Position numbers and translations under genes: made by a program
Shown here: positions 1-9,583 of the stretch, in pieces
Layout of the letters: each line of letters starts with the position of its first letter
Position numbering within the stretch: the stretch's first letter is position 1
NCBI RefSeq assembly: GCF_029203305.1
Contig: NC_089462.1
Coordinates: 1,302,001-1,366,000 of the forward strand
From: Yamadazyma tenuis
Lineage: Eukaryota; Ascomycota; Pichiomycetes; Serinales; Debaryomycetaceae
Reading direction: 5' to 3'
Length of the DNA: 64,000 nt
Notes under the pieces: model-generated
Told to the model about the DNA's origin: nothing
What the model saw: only the letters and a program-made list of their open reading frames with translations
The model's database searches: none

Positions 1-1039
1 CTGGATCATTTATCACTTTGCCTTTAACTCGAACAAGGTGGGGAACGTCAATATTAAGCTGTAGCCAAAGATTTCTTCAGAGAATTTATAAGTATTTTTA
101 AGGCACAACAACATGCATATCAAGTCCTAATAAGGGAAGATACAGTGGCTAGAAACAATTAAAGTGTTTAGGTGAGGATAATGCTTTTGTTGTTTTAATA
201 TCCAGGAAAGGAGAGTTTCAATTTGTCAATTTCTAGGAACTTTTAAACATGAGAGTGTAACTAAGAAGGTAGAGGAAAAGGTGATCATAATACTTGATCA
301 AGAGTCACATATAGTGGAGACCGATCAGGCATTACAATAACGATAGTACTGCACTGCCATCCACGGATTCAAAGTCTAACCACACGATCAATACAACAAA
401 TCAAGAACAAGTATCAAGCGTTCAAGATTTGGTGCAAAGCTTTTTCTTCTCCATCATCAGAACCCATCAATCCATAGAAGAATAAAGAATATGGGGCAGA
501 AACAGGAGTTCAATTATATTTATAAGGATTAACAAGATAGATATCAGCAATACCTGCGAATTATTGGCAGTTTGAAATTCTTTCATGAGCACATCTCATG
601 AGCACATGTGACTTAGTTACACCCTATCGAAAGTAAACTGATTATACCACGTAGACACTGTTAAATCATATCTTGATCCTCAACTATTGCACATCAACTG
701 AAAACTCAAAAATTTTCTTCCTGGTGGACAAAAAAACGAGCAAGAGAATATTACCCGGATATATCGACTTTTAGTTCAAGTTTTAGGACTGTAAAGATGA
801 TCAGATCCTAATACTGATATTTATGTTATCGTAGGCTACCCCAAAAACTTCTACTTGCTGATGAATTATACAGGAGTGAAAAGATATTGGAAACAAGTCT
901 CAAGAAAGAAGGTGAACTTCTTATTGTCGAGCTCTCAGTACACTCTGGTACATTGCTTGGGTAGACAGAGAAATGTCACTCATTTATTGAAAGCTATAGT
1001 CTGTATGTTTTACAACTAGTAATCTTTTAACTCAATGGT
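1..1039. other. Gene-free stretch at the window edge
   Basis: No convincing coding frame, tRNA or other RNA gene was recognised on either strand. It lies downstream of VMA9. It holds a short direct repeat (583-607) and a TTACCCG motif at 751-757 that resembles a Reb1 site. A neighbouring gene outside the window may own part of it. Confidence 0.5.
583..607. repeat. 12-nt direct repeat, two copies
   Basis: TCATGAGCACAT occurs at 583-594 and again at 596-607, separated by one base, so the period is 13. It lies in non-coding DNA. No function is apparent; slippage or a small tandem duplication explains it. Confidence 0.7.
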
Positions 1040-1498
1040 TCACTTTTCAGGTCTCAAATCGGACCTAATTGGCACAACTAATGGATGCAATTGGCTTAGA
1101 TAAGTAAATGCCCACATCAAGAACATCATCGAAATTCCTAATATCACTGAAGATCTCCAGACAGTTCTATCTTGTTTTGGCGCAGTTACCCAAAATATCG
1201 AACATATTGCGGCAACAAGTATGAACACAACCAATACTGTATAACTAAAAAAGAATGTTAGTATCCATACAGTCTTTTAAATCTTCGAGAATTCCCCAAG
1301 ACATGGAATATACTCAAATGTGATTTCAAACTCAATGGCCAATGCTCCTCTTATGGAGTAGTCCCTTGTGGTATAAAATTCTCGGTGAACCCCTTTAAGG
1401 GTTTTGTATTTCAAACTCCAAAAAAGACCCGTAAAACACAGAAGAACGATACAGGCTTATGATCGATCACTTATCTAGTATGTTACATACCCACTCAT
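1040..1498 (-). CDS. VMA9: V-ATPase Vo subunit e (Vma9), two exons
   Basis: Small hydrophobic subunit e of the membrane sector of the vacuolar proton-pumping ATPase. Exon 2 is 1040-1244 and exon 1 is only 8 nt (1491-1498, ATGAGTGG); the intron is 1245-1490. Joining them gives about 70 residues starting MSGYTVLVVFILVAA, close in length to the 73-residue yeast protein. Two membrane segments are visible, with the family hallmarks WRSSVIL, MMFLMWAFTYLSQLHPL and the C-terminal RSDLRP. Exon 2 has no ATG of its own at its 5' end, so the upstream exon is needed. Intron signals on the minus strand are GTATGT at 1490-1485, TACTAAC at 1263-1257 and an AG at 1246-1245 after a T-rich run. It is divergent from STP22. 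The identification and the splice model support each other. Confidence 0.93.
1245..1490 (-). other. VMA9 intron (246 nt)
   Basis: Donor GTATGT (1490-1485), perfect branch-point TACTAAC (1263-1257) and acceptor AG (1246-1245) on the minus strand. The branch-to-acceptor distance is about a dozen bases, with six T residues just before the AG. It interrupts a glycine codon (GG|T). Confidence 0.9.
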
Positions 1499-1903
1499 TA
1501 TCTCCAATGCTCACTAAAATCCTTGGTGAATAACAATAAAAGAATAAAATGAAATATTCGCCTACAATCAACTTTCTGAAACCGATAGAAAAAATATGTA
1601 TTGGTGCGACAGCGGTCTTCACACGACCAAATAGGCTTCATACTGATTATATTCGTGAAGAAGTGCAGGCTCTTCCAAGCACGTGATTGAGCCTACAACG
1701 AGTCAACGCTATACTGTTCTCTGGAGTAAATGATGGAGCACTTAACCCTTCATGATTGGACTATCATCCAAAACGTGCGAGAACCACATTTGAATACTGT
1801 TCGTAGCGCGATAGCTATTAGGAATTTCGAGAGACAACTTAAAGTATTGAAAATCAAGATATTCCTTGCGGTACATTACTATTGAAAAGTTCTTTCGTTT
1901 CGA
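1499..1903. promoter_or_regulatory. Divergent promoter VMA9 / STP22
   Basis: 405 bp between the starts of two divergent genes. A GCGCG core sits at 1806-1810, one of many CGCG motifs found in promoters of this window. No other site was assigned. Confidence 0.5.
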
Positions 1904-3478
1904 ATGGCTGATGATCAAAAGCTCAAACAATTGCCCCAGCAATTGATTAATTGGCTTCAAAGTGTATTACAACCTCAATACCAAAACAAGCAAACCACTT
2001 ATACCCACATTATCCAGTTCTTACAGTTATACTTCGAAACAGGATTTAGAATTAGGACAAGGGTTTATACGGCAGAGAAAACCGGTAGTTCCAATTTATT
2101 GATTAACTTATTTGGAAAGATAAATGGATATATTCCTATAGAAATATGGATCCCTTTGTCTTACCCTTTCAATGCCACATCCGCTCCAGACGAAGCATCA
2201 GGCGGTATTCCTATAGTATATGCTGTGCCAAACAATGCTGATGGTGTATTTTTGAAACCAGGGAATTTTATAGATAGCCAAGGAAAATTCTATCACCCTT
2301 TTTTGAGCCAATGGTTTAATCAATGCAAGCAAGAGGATGTCAACATTCTTCGGACTTACAATTTAGTAAATCTTGTGAGGTTATTGAATGATGCCTTCCT
2401 CATAGAGCCGCCTATCTATCGATCGAACTCACCTGATGCCCCACAGCTTCCTCCAAAGCCACCCAGCACCAAAATTCTTGTCCTGAGCTCAAGCCAAACA
2501 AATGGCCGAAATAACCCTGAACTAATACGTTCGCCTCACTTCCCATCTTCAATCCGTTCTGACACAACAGGAATTATGAAAAATGACACGGGAAATGTTT
2601 CCAATATTCCTATGAGATACCAAGCTCCACTACCGATACCACCACAACAGTTATCCGACAGAGTTCCAAAAGAAGAAACATTGGACACAAACATTTCCTC
2701 AAGGATCCAGCCAAAATTTGTCTATCCCACGTCGCCATCACCTCCGAGCTATTTATCTAGATCAGACCAGGGACAAAATCAGGGGCCAAACCAATCAGTT
2801 CCATCACAATATCCTTTTTCAGATAGATCTACACAATTCAGATTACAAACGCAGAACCATAGTCAATCAATCACTGAACTCCTCGAAACCGATTTGATGG
2901 ATAGAGATGACAGAAGTCAGAAAGTGCCAGATAGCAAGAGCCATAGTTTAACTAGGTTATCCGATAAGATTAACAGATGCTTGTGTGAACTTCCTCCTTA
3001 CTCACAAGATCGTGTTAATAAGATGAATGGTCAAGCTTCCAAGGTCAGCAAGTTAGGCGAACAGCTCAGCTATCAGAATCAACAAGCATTAGCAAATAAG
3101 AATAACCTTGAAAGCCATTTATCTTACCTTCTTCACCAATTGACAAGCATAAAAAATTTGAATAATCGATTACAGCAAGCAATAGATGATAATATCAAGG
3201 ATCACCTGAATGTGCATTTTGGTTTTGATCAGAAAATGAGTTTGGATGAGGTTGTTATATCGGATTCTGTTTTGACTAATCAGTTATATGAGATAAGCAG
3301 TGAAATTAAAGCTAATAATGATTGTATGTCTTTGATTGGGGGCAGCTTCGACAACGAAAATGAGTTAATAGATGATGCAAGCTTTGATACCTGCGTAAAG
3401 ACAGTAAGAGGCATAGGGAGAGACATTTTTTGGCTAAAATTGATCAAGCATGACATTACAAATAAGATGTCCATATAA
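1904..3478 (+). CDS. STP22: ESCRT-I subunit Vps23/Stp22 (TSG101 homologue)
   Basis: Ubiquitin-binding subunit of ESCRT-I, which sorts ubiquitinated membrane proteins into multivesicular bodies on endosomes. Residues 1-150 form a UEV (inactive E2-like) domain, recognisable by IEIWIPLSYPF and the following strand/turn pattern. Residues about 165-320 are proline/serine/glutamine-rich and low in conservation. About 355-430 is a predicted coiled coil (KLGEQLSYQNQQ onward), and the last 70 residues correspond to the steadiness-box head region. The length, 524, exceeds the 385-residue S. cerevisiae protein mainly through the linker. The last codons and the stop lie inside a perfect 34-bp palindrome (3464-3497). 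The start ATG at 1904 gives MADDQKL, which enters directly into the UEV domain. Confidence 0.88.
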   Translation: MADDQKLKQLPQQLINWLQSVLQPQYQNKQTTYTHIIQFLQLYFETGFRIRTRVYTAEKTGSSNLLINLFGKINGYIPIEIWIPLSYPFNATSAPDEASGGIPIVYAVPNNADGVFLKPGNFIDSQGKFYHPFLSQWFNQCKQEDVNILRTYNLVNLVRLLNDAFLIEPPIYRSNSPDAPQLPPKPPSTKILVLSSSQTNGRNNPELIRSPHFPSSIRSDTTGIMKNDTGNVSNIPMRYQAPLPIPPQQLSDRVPKEETLDTNISSRIQPKFVYPTSPSPPSYLSRSDQGQNQGPNQSVPSQYPFSDRSTQFRLQTQNHSQSITELLETDLMDRDDRSQKVPDSKSHSLTRLSDKINRCLCELPPYSQDRVNKMNGQASKVSKLGEQLSYQNQQALANKNNLESHLSYLLHQLTSIKNLNNRLQQAIDDNIKDHLNVHFGFDQKMSLDEVVISDSVLTNQLYEISSEIKANNDCMSLIGGSFDNENELIDDASFDTCVKTVRGIGRDIFWLKLIKHDITNKMSI

Positions 3479-3497
3479 CTAGTTATATGGACATCTT
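3464..3497. repeat. Perfect 34-bp palindrome across the STP22 stop codon
   Basis: The 17-nt arm AAGATGTCCATATAACT (3464-3480) is followed with no spacer by its exact reverse complement (3481-3497). The TAA stop of STP22 is at 3476-3478. In RNA it could fold as a stem of about 15 bp with a tetraloop at the very start of the 3' UTR. See findings. Confidence 0.95.
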
Positions 3498-3941
3498 TTA
3501 TAGACCAAAAGTACGTGCCGATCTGTTGGTTGCAAGAACATGATCTTAATGAATAACCTACCCTTCTTAGCCGTATGTCGCATTTGGTATAATTACACAA
3601 CCAGTGACAGTGAATAGAATCTAATGAATTACTGAAAGCGATTTGTACAATTCACGTGTTAATCTTTCTCATTATTAACTAAATGTAAAAGATAAAGAAC
3701 ATTATTCATTGAAAATTTTGCAGCAAGTTCTAATAATTCTGGCTATTACAGTTTGTTATGACTTGTTTTCACAAAGAAGACATAAGAATGGGATATCCAT
3801 ATTATACAGGTGCACGATATTTAAAGACGACACTGAACTTATCGTATTAACCTGTATATAATTCTATTTTTCTCTCCGCGAGCTCTTCATCTCATCTTGG
3901 GATTTCGTGAAAATTTTTTAGAAGTTAGCTTGAATTGAAAG
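3498..3941 (+). promoter_or_regulatory. CBF5 promoter with PAC-like and RRPE-like motifs
   Basis: Region between STP22 and CBF5. Close to the start are a PAC core (GATGAGAT on the minus strand, 3889-3896) and an RRPE-like TGAAAATTTTTT (3908-3919), motifs known from yeast ribosome-biogenesis genes. A CCGCGAG with CGCG core lies at 3876-3882. The motifs are nearer the ATG than is usual, so their role is inferred. Confidence 0.45.
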
Positions 3942-5342
3942 ATGTCTAAAGAGGATTTCGTTATCAAGCCAGAGAATGTTGAACCCAGCAAGGACACTTC
4001 TAGTTGGCCATTGTTGTTGAAGAACTATGACAAATTATTGGTTAGAAGTGGTCATTATACCCCAATCCCTTCGGGATGCTCCCCTTTGAAAAGAGATATC
4101 AAGTCCTATGTTTCATCTGGTGTTATAAACTTGGATAAGCCATCCAACCCTTCTTCCCATGAAGTTGTTGCCTGGATTAAAAGGATCTTGAGATCAGAGA
4201 AGACTGGTCATTCTGGTACTTTGGATCCTAAGGTGACCGGTTGTCTTATTGTTTGTATTGATAGAGCTACTAGATTAGTCAAGTCTCAACAAGGTGCTGG
4301 TAAAGAGTATGTTTGTATTGTTAGATTACATGACGAGTTGAAAGATCAGAAGGACTTGGGAAGGACTTTAGAGAACTTAACTGGTGCTTTGTTTCAAAGA
4401 CCTCCATTGATTTCAGCTGTGAAGAGACAGTTAAGAGTGAGAACTATTTACGATTCTAACTTAATCGAATTCGACAACAAGAGAGGATTGGGTGTTTTTT
4501 GGGCTTCTTGTGAAGCTGGTACATACATGAGAACCTTGTGCGTTCATTTGGGTATGTTGTTAGGTGTTGGTGGTCACATGCAGGAATTGAGAAGAGTTCG
4601 TTCTGGTGCTATGGACGAAAATGATAACCTTGTTACTTTACACGATGTTTTAGACGCTCAATATGTTTATGACAATACCAGAGATGAATCGTACTTAAGA
4701 AAGATAATTCAACCTTTGGAGACTTTGTTAGTTGGTTACAAGAGAATTGTTGTCAAGGACTCCGCGGTGAATGCCGTTTGTTATGGAGCTAAATTAATGA
4801 TCCCAGGTTTATTGCGTTATGAAGAAGGTATCGAAATTTATGATGAAGTGGTTTTGATGACTACTAAGGGTGAAGCGATTGCCATTGGAATTGCCCAGAT
4901 GACATCCGTTGACTTACAATCTTGTGACCATGGGGTCGTTGCCAAAGTCAAGAGATGCATTATGGAAAGGGACACTTACCCACGAAGATGGGGATTGGGT
5001 CCTATTGCTCAGAAGAAAAAGCAAATGAAAGCTGACGGTAAATTAGACAAATACGGAAGATCCAACGAGAACACTCCTGAAACATGGAAGAGTGAGTACA
5101 AAGACCATGATGATGAACCAGCACCCCCTGTCCCAGCTTCCAAGTTAGAGGTTCCAGAAGTTCAATTGCCAAAGAAATCCACCGAAGTTATCGAAGAAGA
5201 CACCAACGAAAAGAAGGAGAAGAAAGACAAGAAGGAAAAGAAGGAGAAGAAAGACAAGAAAGAAAAGAAGGAAAAGAAGGAAAAGAAGCGTAAGGCTGAA
5301 GATGAGGAATCACCAAAGAAGAAAAAGTCTAAAAAGGAATAA
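3942..5342 (+). CDS. CBF5: H/ACA snoRNP pseudouridine synthase Cbf5 (dyskerin)
   Basis: Catalytic subunit of box H/ACA snoRNPs; converts uridine to pseudouridine in rRNA and snRNA in the nucleolus and is needed for rRNA processing. Order: dyskerin-like N-terminal region (about 1-60), TruB catalytic domain with the motif [12 protein letters not shown] whose aspartate is residue 95, a thumb/RNA-binding part containing [11 protein letters not shown], then a PUA domain (about 250-330). The tail is a lysine/glutamate KKE/KKD repeat (about 424-466), typical of fungal Cbf5. At 466 residues it is slightly shorter than the 483 of S. cerevisiae. It is convergent with the next gene, 64 bp between stops. 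The promoter carries ribosome-biogenesis-type motifs. Confidence 0.97.
   Translation: MSKEDFVIKPENVEPSKDTSSWPLLLKNYDKLLVRSGHYTPIPSGCSPLKRDIKSYVSSGVINLDKPSNPSSHEVVAWIKRILRSEKTGHSGTLDPKVTGCLIVCIDRATRLVKSQQGAGKEYVCIVRLHDELKDQKDLGRTLENLTGALFQRPPLISAVKRQLRVRTIYDSNLIEFDNKRGLGVFWASCEAGTYMRTLCVHLGMLLGVGGHMQELRRVRSGAMDENDNLVTLHDVLDAQYVYDNTRDESYLRKIIQPLETLLVGYKRIVVKDSAVNAVCYGAKLMIPGLLRYEEGIEIYDEVVLMTTKGEAIAIGIAQMTSVDLQSCDHGVVAKVKRCIMERDTYPRRWGLGPIAQKKKQMKADGKLDKYGRSNENTPETWKSEYKDHDDEPAPPVPASKLEVPEVQLPKKSTEVIEEDTNEKKEKKDKKEKKEKKDKKEKKEKKEKKRKAEDEESPKKKKSKKE
5217..5270 (+). repeat. 27-bp tandem duplication encoding the KKE tail of Cbf5
   Basis: Units 5217-5243 and 5244-5270 each encode EKKDKKEKK and differ by one base, followed by two further GAAAAGAAG units. 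The purine-only strand and codon periodicity suggest expansion by slippage within the basic tail. Confidence 0.85.
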
Positions 5343-5406
5343 TTAAGCATTTTATATTATTAGAACTCAGTTCTATTTTGTGTATAATTTATAAAGGAAT
5401 AAAAGA

Positions 5407-7344
5407 TCAAGATCTATTACGTTGAGTTTTGTTTGATTGTGTCTTTTCGATTTCCATGATTCTGAATTTGATCTCTTCAATTTCAGCAGCTGGTGCTCCT
5501 TTTTTTTCCAAAAGATACATTTCACCTTTTGAAATCGCCACTCGAAGGACATTATCATTGTATGATTTGCCAAGTCTCTTTGAAGCCTTGAAGCAATCCT
5601 GTAGCCTTTCATCAGCAGTGACCAAAGAGCTCTCATTGAAACTACATATCAAACTGGTCAATATTTTCAAGAACGGTGTACAAATCTCGTCTTGGTTTAA
5701 ATTCTTTAGGACGCCAAATATTTTATGGTGGTTTTTGGTCGAAGTTGGCTCAGCGACTAAAGAAATAACAAGAATCATATCAACAACCTCTGCGTTGGCT
5801 TGTAAGAACGAACCATGTTCATATTTTTCTTTTGAGTTCATGAAATCATTGAGCATATTTTTGAGGTTTTGTATTGTCACCATGGTATGGCCATACAGAT
5901 CATCATCATGGCTTAACGAATCCCTTACTTCAAGCAAGGCATTAATATTTTGAATTATTGAAAATACCTTGATATCGACGGGCAAAGACGTTTGTGTCAA
6001 TAATTGACTGAAACATTTCACCGAATCGTTCAAGTTGTGACTTTTGAGTTTGATTAAAGTTTTAAGATATTGATCTTTCCTTTGATAGATATGTGCCACA
6101 GTGAAATTATCACAATTAGTCAAATATCGCTCATTAAGTTTGGAAACTAGGCCATCGCTGTCTTCTATGATACCACATATGTCACAGTTGATCTGATTTA
6201 GGGATTTAATCCATTCAATGTAGAATAGGAAATTGAAAATTATCCTCCCACTGGTTACTAGATGGTTGTTCAACTGGCCAAGAGACCCACAAAATGGTAC
6301 GGCATTAAACTCGGGCCCATTCATTAGACTAGACATAGCACGAAGGCCAGACTTTAAAGGGGCTAATGCCGCAGCAGCAAGGCCCTGACTAATGAGTCCA
6401 ACTCCTGTAACCAACCTGTAAAGCGAGACAAACTCCATATTGTTAAGCCAGTACAACTGGAAGGCAATAGATTCATTAGATTGAGAAATATTGATTGTAA
6501 TACTGATTTGGCCCTGTGAAGTCCATGTTTTCCATTGAGCCTCCCTTTCCTTTTGGATTATGCCTTCAATCGACTTTGCACACCCTTTAAGCTCGATCAT
6601 TTGTCCTTTGAGAAGAAATCCGAGTAAATTGAGTAGGTAGTACATTAAACGCATTTGTACTGGTATTCCCTTTTCCTCAAATTTACCAGGGTCTACTAGA
6701 CCTAGGAATATAGCAAATTCCTTCAAATGACCTGTAATGAGTGAACATTGAGAACTCAAGAGACAAATATATGTTTTCAACGGTTCAATGCATTTGTTAA
6801 TACTGTTTTTGTATGCCTTAGAAACACATTGGTTTCCAAGATCATTAAAAAGTCGGTGTCTTAGTATATACAAAAGAGACACCTCTGTGGGATGTTCCTC
6901 CCAAATAGCTTCATAATTTGCCAATTGACGCCTCGAGTACTCTGGCTTGACTTTGGAAAGGACTTCTATGTGAGAAAGCATACCAAGGAGACGATACTTC
7001 TGGATTGAGTTTCTAGAGGCTAAACTGATGCACTTACTGCAATAAAATTCTGCTCTTTCATAATCTTGAGTCTCCTGAAAGTACAATGTAGCTAACCTGT
7101 GAAATATGTGACATTTTAGTTGTGGATGCAACTTGTGTTCATACCGAATTAGCATGATTCGTAGGCATTTCATGCTCAACCTTATAAGTTTAAAATATTT
7201 CTGGGTGCCTTCTAAGGTATTCGTATCCAGTATAATACTTTTGGAAGTTTTATAGAACTTATCAGACATCATAAGCAATCGCATTACCCCAGGATCCTCT
7301 TTGCTGAAAAGCATGTAAGAGGATTTTTCATATTTCAGTTTCAT
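5407..7344 (-). CDS. SCC4: Probable cohesin-loading factor Scc4/Mau2 (TPR protein)
   Basis: 645-residue helical-repeat protein. The N-terminal third (about 55-200) reads like tetratricopeptide repeats, for example HIFHRLATLYFQETQDYERAEFYCSKCI and LLGMLSHIEVLSKVKPEYSRRQLA, in the arrangement of the Mau2/Scc4 family, whose members pair with Scc2 to load cohesin on chromatin. The rest is helical without a clear motif; KRLGKSYNDNVLRVAISKGEMYLLEKKGA near the C-terminus resembles the end of the TPR superhelix. No signal peptide or membrane segment is seen. The length is close to that of S. cerevisiae Scc4 (624). The family is divergent, so another TPR protein is possible. Confidence 0.6.
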   Translation of the reverse strand: MKLKYEKSSYMLFSKEDPGVMRLLMMSDKFYKTSKSIILDTNTLEGTQKYFKLIRLSMKCLRIMLIRYEHKLHPQLKCHIFHRLATLYFQETQDYERAEFYCSKCISLASRNSIQKYRLLGMLSHIEVLSKVKPEYSRRQLANYEAIWEEHPTEVSLLYILRHRLFNDLGNQCVSKAYKNSINKCIEPLKTYICLLSSQCSLITGHLKEFAIFLGLVDPGKFEEKGIPVQMRLMYYLLNLLGFLLKGQMIELKGCAKSIEGIIQKEREAQWKTWTSQGQISITINISQSNESIAFQLYWLNNMEFVSLYRLVTGVGLISQGLAAAALAPLKSGLRAMSSLMNGPEFNAVPFCGSLGQLNNHLVTSGRIIFNFLFYIEWIKSLNQINCDICGIIEDSDGLVSKLNERYLTNCDNFTVAHIYQRKDQYLKTLIKLKSHNLNDSVKCFSQLLTQTSLPVDIKVFSIIQNINALLEVRDSLSHDDDLYGHTMVTIQNLKNMLNDFMNSKEKYEHGSFLQANAEVVDMILVISLVAEPTSTKNHHKIFGVLKNLNQDEICTPFLKILTSLICSFNESSLVTADERLQDCFKASKRLGKSYNDNVLRVAISKGEMYLLEKKGAPAAEIEEIKFRIMEIEKTQSNKTQRNRS

Positions 7345-7698
7345 TACTAAACACAGAATTTAATTGCAGCGCGTATTTGTAGAATAACATTATAGATGAG
7401 CAACTCGGTCAAAAGAACGCACTAGGAATAATCAGAAATTGTTAGAGATTTTCTTATTTTTGATGCTTGTTCGTGAATATCTTGATAAATTACAAGCATA
7501 GGTCAACTTTTTGGCCTATCAATTGTGTAGTTGGGAGTTGAATCAATTTTCGAAAGTAGCATTTCAATTAAAGCAAATGCATCCATCTGAGAGCGTCTGT
7601 ATCTCACTTTCAGTTTATTTAAACACCATAACCAACTTGAGAAACACAAACATGTCTAATATACAAAAAAAGTACACAGTATACAATAATGTCCTTAA
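7345..7698 (-). promoter_or_regulatory. Upstream region of the SCC4-like gene
   Basis: 354 bp between two minus-strand genes; must hold the promoter of the SCC4-like gene and the 3' UTR of the next one. A GCGCG core lies at 7369-7373, about 25 bp before the ATG. Small open frames here look random. Confidence 0.4.
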
Positions 7699-9189
7699 TC
7701 AGTTCTTTAACTGAGATAACTCGTTTTGAAGGTTCTGTCTCAATATCCTTTCTTGGTTCAACTCTATTTCATATTGATCCTGAATGTCATTTACCATCTT
7801 TTTGAATTCCTTTCGCAAAATACCATTGCTCATGCTCTTGATTCTCTCATCGTCTTCACCATCTTCATTTTGTGCACCCAATTTGTCTATTTTCAAAAGA
7901 TTCAATTGTTTTTTTAATTTGGCAATTTCTTGGTCCTTGGCCACGGCAATAGAGAAACTATTATCATCAGTGGAAGTTGGGGAATCATGTCCCTTTTGCG
8001 TTTGAAGTTCTTTTTCCAAGGCAGAAACTCTTTTACGGTAGTCTTGAATAATCTTCAACGAGTTTTCTCTTGAATACTCGAATTCTTTTATCAAGTACTG
8101 ATGACTGAACCTCAAGTCATTTAAAGCAGTTTTGTAATCGCTAAGTATCTTTTGATCAGGAGTATTCGACGGGTTGATGGAAAATATTGAAGACTCGTTC
8201 AAGATAGATGTGTTGTTCATATCTGTTACATCGTTACCAAAAGCTCTGGGACTATTTTCTCTTGAGGAAGATGCAGTAGGGACCGTCAAATTGGTCAATG
8301 AATGTCCAAATTGAGTAGAGGAAACTGGTGAAGAAATCAATGTATCCACACATTTCTTTAGCCAGTTGAACTTTTCTTCGGCAGAATCATTCTCATCATT
8401 CGGGGGAGGAAGATTAATATTCTTCTGAACAGAGAGGGATGCAACGTAGCCTATAAGTTTATCAAAAATTAATTTGTAGTTTGCACTTGTATTCCCAGAA
8501 TTTAAGTTCATGTTGTTGGATATTTTGATATCTTCAATATAACCCAACAAGAGACAAGATAAATTATGATTGCTCAATCTCAAAGATAATTCCCCAATTT
8601 CTTCACTTAATTCAATTAGCTTTGTGTTTAGCAAATTGTTGGTCTTGACAATCTTAAATAAAATGGAAGAATCAACATCCTCGTCAACCACATTTGCAAT
8701 GAACTGTTGGGATACTGCTAATTTAGACAAGTAGAACTTTTTCAACTCTGTCTTCTCTTCCAAAACCTGTTTGAGCTTCTTAACTGAGTTCAAAGATATC
8801 AACAGCTTTGTACCAAGTTTATTGATTTCAAAGACGGAGTTTTCAATTAAAACCTTCAAGTTGAGATAATTTAATTTCCTACTTGAGTCAATCAGAGCTT
8901 CTGAAGCATCCGAGTCACTTCCAGGAGTGGATACTAAACTGGGAATCTCTTCAATCAAAATGTCACCCTCATCTAATTTCGTTTGCAAGTGATTGTTGAA
9001 AGAAGAATTAATATAGTCTTCGTTGTAGGTATATTGGTGAGTAGAGTCATCATTTTCAAGTTGTGCAAGCTTTGACTTGTGCTCTTCCTGGAGTTGGAAT
9101 TTCAATAACTCTGGTGTAGTGTTTGAAAGATTGTAGCTTGAATCACCCTGAAAAGGTGCACTTTTCATTATCGCCTCAGAGTCAATCAT
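7699..9189 (-). CDS. Coiled-coil protein of unknown identity
   Basis: 496 residues from the first ATG (MIDSEAIMKSAPF). I do not recognise the family. The N-terminal 75 residues are acidic and probably disordered, with SLVSTPGSDSDASEAL suggesting phosphorylation sites. About 95-160 is strongly helical and leucine-rich (KLLISLNSVKKLKQVLEEKTELKK). About 225-330 is mixed, with a Ser/Asn-rich linker. About 335-390 and 415-496 are coiled coils (KEFEYSRENSLKIIQDYRKR; the final DQYEIELNQERILRQ). The short C-terminal coil recalls spindle-pole and microtubule-anchoring proteins such as Spc72, but no diagnostic motif was seen. It shares a promoter rich in CGCG cores with the DNA-repair gene APN2. Confidence 0.75.
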   Translation of the reverse strand: MIDSEAIMKSAPFQGDSSYNLSNTTPELLKFQLQEEHKSKLAQLENDDSTHQYTYNEDYINSSFNNHLQTKLDEGDILIEEIPSLVSTPGSDSDASEALIDSSRKLNYLNLKVLIENSVFEINKLGTKLLISLNSVKKLKQVLEEKTELKKFYLSKLAVSQQFIANVVDEDVDSSILFKIVKTNNLLNTKLIELSEEIGELSLRLSNHNLSCLLLGYIEDIKISNNMNLNSGNTSANYKLIFDKLIGYVASLSVQKNINLPPPNDENDSAEEKFNWLKKCVDTLISSPVSSTQFGHSLTNLTVPTASSSRENSPRAFGNDVTDMNNTSILNESSIFSINPSNTPDQKILSDYKTALNDLRFSHQYLIKEFEYSRENSLKIIQDYRKRVSALEKELQTQKGHDSPTSTDDNSFSIAVAKDQEIAKLKKQLNLLKIDKLGAQNEDGEDDERIKSMSNGILRKEFKKMVNDIQDQYEIELNQERILRQNLQNELSQLKN

Positions 9190-9583
9190 TTTGAAATTCA
9201 AGTACTAAAGAAAACCAAAAGATAGCAATAATTGAAAGTGTCTTTAAACAAAAGATGAAAACGAAATCTGTAAAACTGATAAGGAAAGTTTACCACAGCA
9301 CTTCTAGGTAAGGATGGAAAAGGATAGCTTACAAGTAATTTAAATTATTTTTTTTTGTTATGTCGGCCCTACAAGGAGGAACGCGCGCGTAAATAAGCGC
9401 GTTTGCTGAGTGTACCAGTTCTTGTTCTAGATTTCTACAATAAGCACCGTATTCATATTATATTACAGAGGCTAAGAATAATTAATCCCACACGTCAAGG
9501 ACTTCAAGTGGTGGGGACCAATTTTTCCCTACAATCAAGGCTAAATTTGAAAATTTATGAATTATTAAGCATCAAGAACTCCT
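9190..9583. promoter_or_regulatory. Divergent promoter of the coiled-coil gene and APN2, MCB-like sites
   Basis: 394 bp. ACGCGCGCGT at 9381-9390 and GCGCGT at 9397-9402 contain the CGCG core of the MluI cell-cycle box bound by MBF (Mbp1/Swi6) in yeasts. A T-run at 9347-9357 lies nearby. APN2 as a repair gene would fit late-G1 expression; this is inferred from motifs only. Confidence 0.5.
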
